Shown: piece after piece, positions 6,278 to 9,333 of the stretch | Layout: the number at the start of each line of letters is the position of its first letter | How positions within the stretch are numbered: the first letter of the stretch is position 1 | Assembly (NCBI GenBank): GCA_015233485.1 | Contig: JADFXO010000143.1 | Coordinates: 1 to 9,333, forward strand | Reading direction: 5' to 3' | Source of the DNA: Nitrospirota bacterium | Lineage (GTDB): Bacteria > Nitrospirota > Thermodesulfovibrionia > Thermodesulfovibrionales > Magnetobacteriaceae | DNA: 9,333 nucleotides | Program-made: the position numbers and the translations under genes | Notes under the pieces: generated by a model | Databases searched by the model: none | Told to the model about the DNA's origin: nothing | The model's input: only the letters and a program-made list of their open reading frames with translations

Positions 6278-7729
6278 ATGATGAATGTAAAGAAACGATT
6301 TATTTGTATTTATGTACTGATTGCCGCCGCCCTAGTTTTGTTAATTCTTGGCGGATGTATGGCCGGCCCGGAATATCACCCGCCGCAGTTGACCACGGTT
6401 CCCTCTGAATGGGCGGGGGTGTCAGAGACTTCAGCGAGTCAACCGTCTTTAGCTACCGCAAAAAATGCTGATATAACCCAGTGGTGGAGGCAGTTTAACG
6501 ACCCGCTGTTGAATGAACTGGTTGAAGAGGCGCTTAACAACAGCCCCGACCTGCAAATTGCCGGGACGCTCGTGCGTCAGGCGCGCTCATCACGCGGCAT
6601 AGCCATTGGCGGATTGTGGCCGTCTCTCAGCGGCTCAGCTAGTTTTCAACAGTCTCACGCGGTGGGCACATTCCCCGATGATTCACGGAAAAATCTCTAT
6701 CAGGCCGGTTTTGATGCCGTGTGGGAACTCGATTTGTTCGGCGGCGTACGCCGCGGCGTAGAAGTGGCCGGAGCTAACGTACAGGCCTCTATCGAAAACG
6801 TACGCGATGCGTATGTCAGCCTCATTGCCGAAGTAGCGCTTAATTATATCCAGCTCAGGGGTTGCCAACGGGAGATTGTGATAGCACAAGACAATCTTAA
6901 GGCCCAGCGGCATACCGCCGGTATTACACATAAACTAATGGATGTGGGTTTTTCCAGCGCGCTTGATGTTGCCAACGCGCAATCCAATATTGCCGCTACA
7001 GAGGCTCAGATACCTATATTTGAGACATCTGCACGGCAATCCATTTATGCCTTGAGTGTGCTGCTTGGGCAGCCGCCCGGGGCATTGCTTGAGAGGTTGT
7101 CACCGGCAGGCGCTATCCCCATAGTGCCTGCGGAAATTCCTGCCGGTATCCCGTCGGAATTGCTGCGCCGCCGCCCTGACATTCGCAAGGCTGAGGCAGA
7201 GATTCACGCCGCCACTGCCCAGATTGGTGTGGCAGTTGCACAGCTGTTCCCGTCTTTTTCGCTGACCGGCACAATGAACTGGCAAAATAATATGCTTCGC
7301 AACTGGTTGACCGCTGCCAACCGCTCGTTTTCCTACGGCCCGTCGGTGAATTGGCCGATTTTTCAGGGCGGTGCCATTATATCGAACATACACTTACAGG
7401 AGGCGTTGCGTGACGAGGCGTTCATCACGTATCAGAAAACTGTCCTTGCGGCGTTTCAGGATGTAGAAAATGCCTTAATTGCGTTTAAGAATGAGCAGGC
7501 CCGCCGCAAGTCGCTCAGCGATGCCGTAACTGCCAACAGAAGGGCAGTTGACTTGTCCTTGCAGCTTTACACCGCCGGACAGATAGATTTTCTCAATGTC
7601 CTTGTTGCACAGCGGTCACTTTACACCTCAGAGGACGCCTTAGTACAAAGTGAGCGTAATATCGCAACCGATATAATCGCCTTATACAAGGCATTGGGTG
7701 GTGGATGGGAATCCATGGAAGTGAAATAA
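6278..7729 (+). CDS. NodT-family outer-membrane efflux lipoprotein (channel component)
   Basis: The exit duct of the pump, an OprM/CusC-like outer-membrane factor of about 483 residues. A signal peptide with a hydrophobic core (YVLIAAALVLLILGGC) ends in a lipobox LGGC, so Cys27 would be lipidated. The mature start MAGPEYHPP is typical of NodT proteins. The two OEP repeats show the expected landmarks: WWRQFNDPLLNELVEEALNN, AVWELDLFGGVRRGVE, a glycosylation-like hinge GIPSELLRRRPDIRKAEAEI, LFPSFSLTGT, YGPSVNWPIFQGG, AAFQDVENALIAF and GQIDFLNVLVAQRSLY. Starts at GTG 6275, ATG 6278 and ATG 6281 are possible; GAGG at 6269-6272 suits either ATG and is too close to the GTG. It begins a few bases after the permease stop. 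Inclusion of the channel gene in the operon suggests a dedicated exit duct rather than a shared TolC. Confidence 0.92.
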   Translation: MMNVKKRFICIYVLIAAALVLLILGGCMAGPEYHPPQLTTVPSEWAGVSETSASQPSLATAKNADITQWWRQFNDPLLNELVEEALNNSPDLQIAGTLVRQARSSRGIAIGGLWPSLSGSASFQQSHAVGTFPDDSRKNLYQAGFDAVWELDLFGGVRRGVEVAGANVQASIENVRDAYVSLIAEVALNYIQLRGCQREIVIAQDNLKAQRHTAGITHKLMDVGFSSALDVANAQSNIAATEAQIPIFETSARQSIYALSVLLGQPPGALLERLSPAGAIPIVPAEIPAGIPSELLRRRPDIRKAEAEIHAATAQIGVAVAQLFPSFSLTGTMNWQNNMLRNWLTAANRSFSYGPSVNWPIFQGGAIISNIHLQEALRDEAFITYQKTVLAAFQDVENALIAFKNEQARRKSLSDAVTANRRAVDLSLQLYTAGQIDFLNVLVAQRSLYTSEDALVQSERNIATDIIALYKALGGGWESMEVK

Positions 7730-7757
7730 GAACCGGAGCTTGGGTTTAACAATTTAA

Positions 7758-7786
7758 TTGCTTTTTCCCCTTGAATATGCTACAAT
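7758..7786 (+). promoter_or_regulatory. sigma-70-like promoter for the two-repeat protein gene
   Basis: TTGCTT (7758-7763), a 17-base spacer and TACAAT (7781-7786) form a good sigma-70-type promoter, with a start expected near 7793. The preceding 28 bases after the efflux operon contain no hairpin terminator, so read-through from the operon is also possible. Confidence 0.6.
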
Positions 7787-7802
7787 AGTAGCGGTTGGCG
7801 TA

Positions 7803-7833
7803 AGTTGGTATAAATTGTTAGTTGGTATAAATT
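7803..7833 (+). repeat. pair of exact 14-bp direct repeats in the leader of the two-repeat protein gene
   Basis: AGTTGGTATAAATT occurs at 7803-7816 and again at 7820-7833, period 17 bp. Both copies lie between the predicted transcription start and the Shine-Dalgarno, a location suited to a repressor operator or an RNA-level site. Each copy also contains TATAAA, so an extra promoter is another reading. Confidence 0.65.
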
Positions 7834-7848
7834 ATTGCAGGAGGACTA

Positions 7849-8310
7849 ATGATGAACAAAAAGATGACGGAGACCTTTGATAGGCTACTAGAGCTGGCCA
7901 GTGATTTCGTAGAGCGCCAGAAGGGTACATGGGACCATACGACATGGCTGGGCTTTTTGGATGAGGTGCAGAAAAAGGGCATTGAGCTGACAACCGATAT
8001 GGAGCGTTATGTCGGCTTGGTGCTTGAGACATTGAAAAAGGTTTACAATGCCTCTACGAACATTGACGGCATCAGGAATGTTATGATAGACATGTCCTCT
8101 CAAACGGCAGACTTCGTAAAGAAAACCAGAGGCGTCTGGAATCAATCGGATGGAGAGGTCTTCCTGAAGGAACTTCGGCAAAAGGGGCTTAACCTCAACG
8201 AAGACATGATGTCCTATTTTGGTGGAGTCCTTGAAGCGGTAAAAGGGATATATGCCTCTATAAACAAAAGTCCCGACAGGAATAAGACGCCCGATACAGA
8301 TAAAAAATAA
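7849..8310 (+). CDS. hypothetical soluble protein made of two tandem ~69-residue repeats
   Basis: I do not recognise this 153-residue protein. It has no signal peptide or membrane helix and should be cytoplasmic and largely helical. It is an internal duplication: D19-Y66 aligns with D88-Y135 at a period of 69 residues. The shared pattern is DFV-x4-G-x-W, then FL three residues beyond a variable spacer, KG-x-x-L-x-x-DM-x-x-Y-x-G-x-VLE and K-x-x-Y. Trp28/Trp97, Gly26/Gly95, Asp50-Met51/Asp119-Met120 and Glu60/Glu129 coincide. A hydrophilic tail (NKSPDRNKTPDTDKK) ends it. AGGAGG at 7839-7844 precedes ATG 7849 by 4 and ATG 7852 by 7 bases, so the second Met may be the true start. It has its own promoter and sits 119 bases after the efflux operon. 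A phasin-like or small helical-bundle role is conceivable, but there is no direct evidence. Confidence 0.82.
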   Translation: MMNKKMTETFDRLLELASDFVERQKGTWDHTTWLGFLDEVQKKGIELTTDMERYVGLVLETLKKVYNASTNIDGIRNVMIDMSSQTADFVKKTRGVWNQSDGEVFLKELRQKGLNLNEDMMSYFGGVLEAVKGIYASINKSPDRNKTPDTDKK

Positions 8311-8540
8311 ACATGCGCGTCCACGCTTAAGGCAGCCCATCCCCACGATTACATGGGAAGGGTGGCGGGGTGCGCGTTGCCCTCCATATCAATGCCGCTG
8401 GCATAAGGCAGCAGGGCTGACCGTTTCTTCGTGTAGGCTGCTACCCCAGTGGCAGATGCTGTTTCCTTCTTATATACTAAGCCGTACATTAGTAAGATGA
8501 CATTGCTAACCGCTAAATCGCAATAAATTTACCTTAGTCT
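8311..8540. other. intergenic block with several nested inverted repeats, possibly a structured RNA
   Basis: Three pairings are visible: CCCAT/ATGGG (8336-8340 with 8352-8356), ATGCC/GGCAT with a 3-base loop (8392-8404), and CAGCCC/GGGCTG (8333-8338 with 8414-8419) enclosing the second. Short direct repeats TGCGCGT (8314, 8371) and AAGGCAGC (8329, 8405) also occur. The block is GC-rich to about 8460, then AT-rich. I compared it by memory with SRP, 6S, tmRNA and RNase P RNA and saw none of their conserved cores. Confidence 0.35.
8349..8489 (-). CDS. possible small 46-residue ORF of unknown function
   Basis: On the minus strand ATG 8489-8487 opens a 46-codon frame reading MYGLVYKKETASATG, a middle part AYTKKRSALLPYASGID, and ending GNAHPATLPM at TAA 8351-8349. 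The composition looks protein-like, basic then Pro/Ala-rich, but there is no Shine-Dalgarno and the frame also lies over the foldable block described for 8311-8540. It could be a small protein, a decayed gene end or a chance frame over a structured element. I do not recognise it. Confidence 0.2.
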   Translation of the reverse strand: MYGLVYKKETASATGVAAYTKKRSALLPYASGIDMEGNAHPATLPM

Positions 8541-8614
8541 GTCATTCCGGCTTGTCCGGAATCTTATTTGCCTTGAGGATGCGTAGAAACAGATTCCAGA
8601 CAAGCCGGAATGAC
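8541..8614. repeat. 74-bp palindromic intergenic element (REP/MITE-like)
   Basis: Two 24-base arms, 8541-8564 and 8591-8614, are reverse complements with one mismatch (C8556 against A8599), around a 26-base loop. The outer end is GTCATTCCGGCTTGT. The left arm is itself a hairpin, ATTCCGG-CTTGT-CCGGAAT. Such GTCATTCC palindromes recur between genes in many environmental Gram-negatives. It lies between two convergent coding regions, where a large hairpin could also stop transcription from both sides, though no T-run follows on either strand. Confidence 0.8.
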
Positions 8615-8689
8615 GACAAGACAACCGAGAATGAAAGGCCATTTTGTGCGAGAGCATGTCCTCATACTTATGTACTCATTAATAACTGG
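8615..8689. other. spacer between palindromic element and the 3' end of the minus-strand gene
   Basis: No gene, ribosome binding site, hairpin or repeat is apparent here. It includes the 3' flank of the convergent minus-strand gene. Confidence 0.5.
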
Positions 8690-9333
8690 TCACAATATTC
8701 CTATCGCCGCATGGTGGAGGTGTTGAAAGCCGCTTAGGCGAGCGTCGTTGTCGTCAGTTTCCCATTCGTTTTTCGTACCTGTTGCGATGTCAATCATGCC
8801 TATCGTCCTCGCCACAAACGCTCCATTTTCAAAGATACAATATGTATAGGCCATATAGCCGTTGTTTATCTGGCACGAGGCCGCGGCAATGTCCCCCGCC
8901 AAAGCAGCCTTAATCAGGTTGCCGTCCTTTGTTTTATACGCGATGTAGTATGAAGAAACCGTAGGCTGGCTTATTTGGCTCGTTATCGGCGTGGGAATTG
9001 TCCCGTCGTTTACGTTTGGCGTATCGCTTGACTCTGAGAAATAAACGTAACTCTTATTATATATGATAATAAAGTAATCCGCGCCATTCATATTATCAAA
9101 GGCCGTTACGTGAATATCACGGTAGCCTGATTTAGTGGCCTTGTGCCTTTCCCCGATAGAAATTGGCAACAAGCGTATGTTGCCGCGGCCTGTTGAGGTG
9201 TTTAAAAATGATTCGACTTTTAGTGTGGCATTAAACTTGCCGCTGCCCGTCACACTTCCACTTGCGGATATAGCGCCATCTCCAAAGCCGCCCTTGGCGT
9301 CACCAGAAGAAGCTACCAGCGTCATCGCCGGCT
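8690..9333 (-). CDS. unrecognised, probably beta-rich protein, C-terminal ~213 residues (partial, runs off right edge)
   Basis: The frame is open from the right window edge to TGA at 8692-8690. The first in-window Met (9325) is preceded by in-frame codons with no stop or ribosome binding site, so the real start is probably outside. The early part is Gly/Ser/Thr-rich (GDGAISASGSVTGSGKFNAT), followed by alternating hydrophobic strands such as DYFIIIYNKSYVYFSES, SSYYIAYKTKDGNLIKAAL and YMAYTYCIFENGAFVARTIG. This pattern suits a beta-propeller, adhesin or phage-tail-like beta structure. Two Cys (ASCQINN, YTYCIFE) are about 13 residues apart and could pair if exported. The end, RLSGFQHLHHAAIGIL, is less repetitive. 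No motif allows a family call and no membrane segment is visible. Confidence 0.65.
   Translation of the reverse strand, partial: PAMTLVASSGDAKGGFGDGAISASGSVTGSGKFNATLKVESFLNTSTGRGNIRLLPISIGERHKATKSGYRDIHVTAFDNMNGADYFIIIYNKSYVYFSESSDTPNVNDGTIPTPITSQISQPTVSSYYIAYKTKDGNLIKAALAGDIAAASCQINNGYMAYTYCIFENGAFVARTIGMIDIATGTKNEWETDDNDARLSGFQHLHHAAIGIL

Noticed and set aside
7888..8346. Minus-strand open frame of about 150 codons opposite the two-repeat protein
   Set aside because: The plus-strand frame has the promoter, AGGAGG site and a clear internal protein repeat; the antisense frame has none.
8552..8737. Plus-strand open frame across the palindromic element
   Set aside because: It reads through the repeat arm and over the 3' end of the minus-strand gene, with no ribosome site and no protein-like pattern.
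1..9333. CRISPR array, tRNA or rRNA gene, insertion sequence, phage attachment site or transposase
   Set aside because: No regularly spaced repeats with unique spacers, no cloverleaf or rRNA core sequence, and no transposase or integrase motif were seen on either strand.

Overview
The window looks like chromosomal DNA of a Gram-negative bacterium. A complete tripartite export system with an outer-membrane lipoprotein requires two membranes, and base composition is balanced, with compact operons and good Shine-Dalgarno sites. A short palindromic intergenic repeat with GTCATTCCGG ends recalls repeats scattered through Nitrospirota and some former deltaproteobacteria. I lean weakly towards a Nitrospirota-like organism; nothing here proves it.

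Layout. (1) 1-1466, minus strand: the first 488 residues of a RecD2-type superfamily 1 DNA helicase, running off the left edge. (2) 1467-1568: a divergent intergenic region with two tandem 19-bp repeats. (3) 1569-2403, plus strand: two tightly linked genes, a MazG-like/dCTPase-type nucleotide pyrophosphohydrolase and a macro-domain (ADP-ribose binding/hydrolase) protein. The macro gene is cut by an in-frame TAA, after which 19 more family-like codons continue in the same frame. (4) 2464-2818: mostly non-coding, with a possible gene fragment and a perfect 10-bp inverted repeat. (5) 2819-7729, plus strand: a compact operon of a possible 7-codon leader peptide, a MacA-like adaptor, a MacB/LolD-type ATPase, a MacB-type permease and a NodT-family outer-membrane factor. 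(6) 7730-8310: a good sigma-70-like promoter, a pair of 14-bp direct repeats and a gene for a small soluble protein made of two copies of one roughly 69-residue unit; I do not recognise the family. (7) 8311-8689: intergenic, with a foldable block, a 46-codon minus-strand ORF and a 74-bp palindromic element. (8) 8690-9333, minus strand: the C-terminal part of an unrecognised, probably beta-rich protein running off the right edge.

How the genes work together. The four efflux genes are separated by 7, -4 and about 7 bases and should make one machine: ATPase plus permease in the inner membrane, adaptor across the periplasm, and NodT-type channel in the outer membrane. In E. coli MacB the ATPase and permease are one polypeptide; here they are two. 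The dCTPase-like and macro proteins both act on nucleotide-derived metabolites and are probably co-translated; with divergent recD2 they form a plausible but unproven nucleotide and genome maintenance neighbourhood.

I found no clearly new defence or mobile system. The least explained items are the interrupted macro gene, the leader ORF touching the GTG start of the adaptor gene, the duplicated-repeat protein with its repeat-bearing leader, and the foldable block at 8311-8540.
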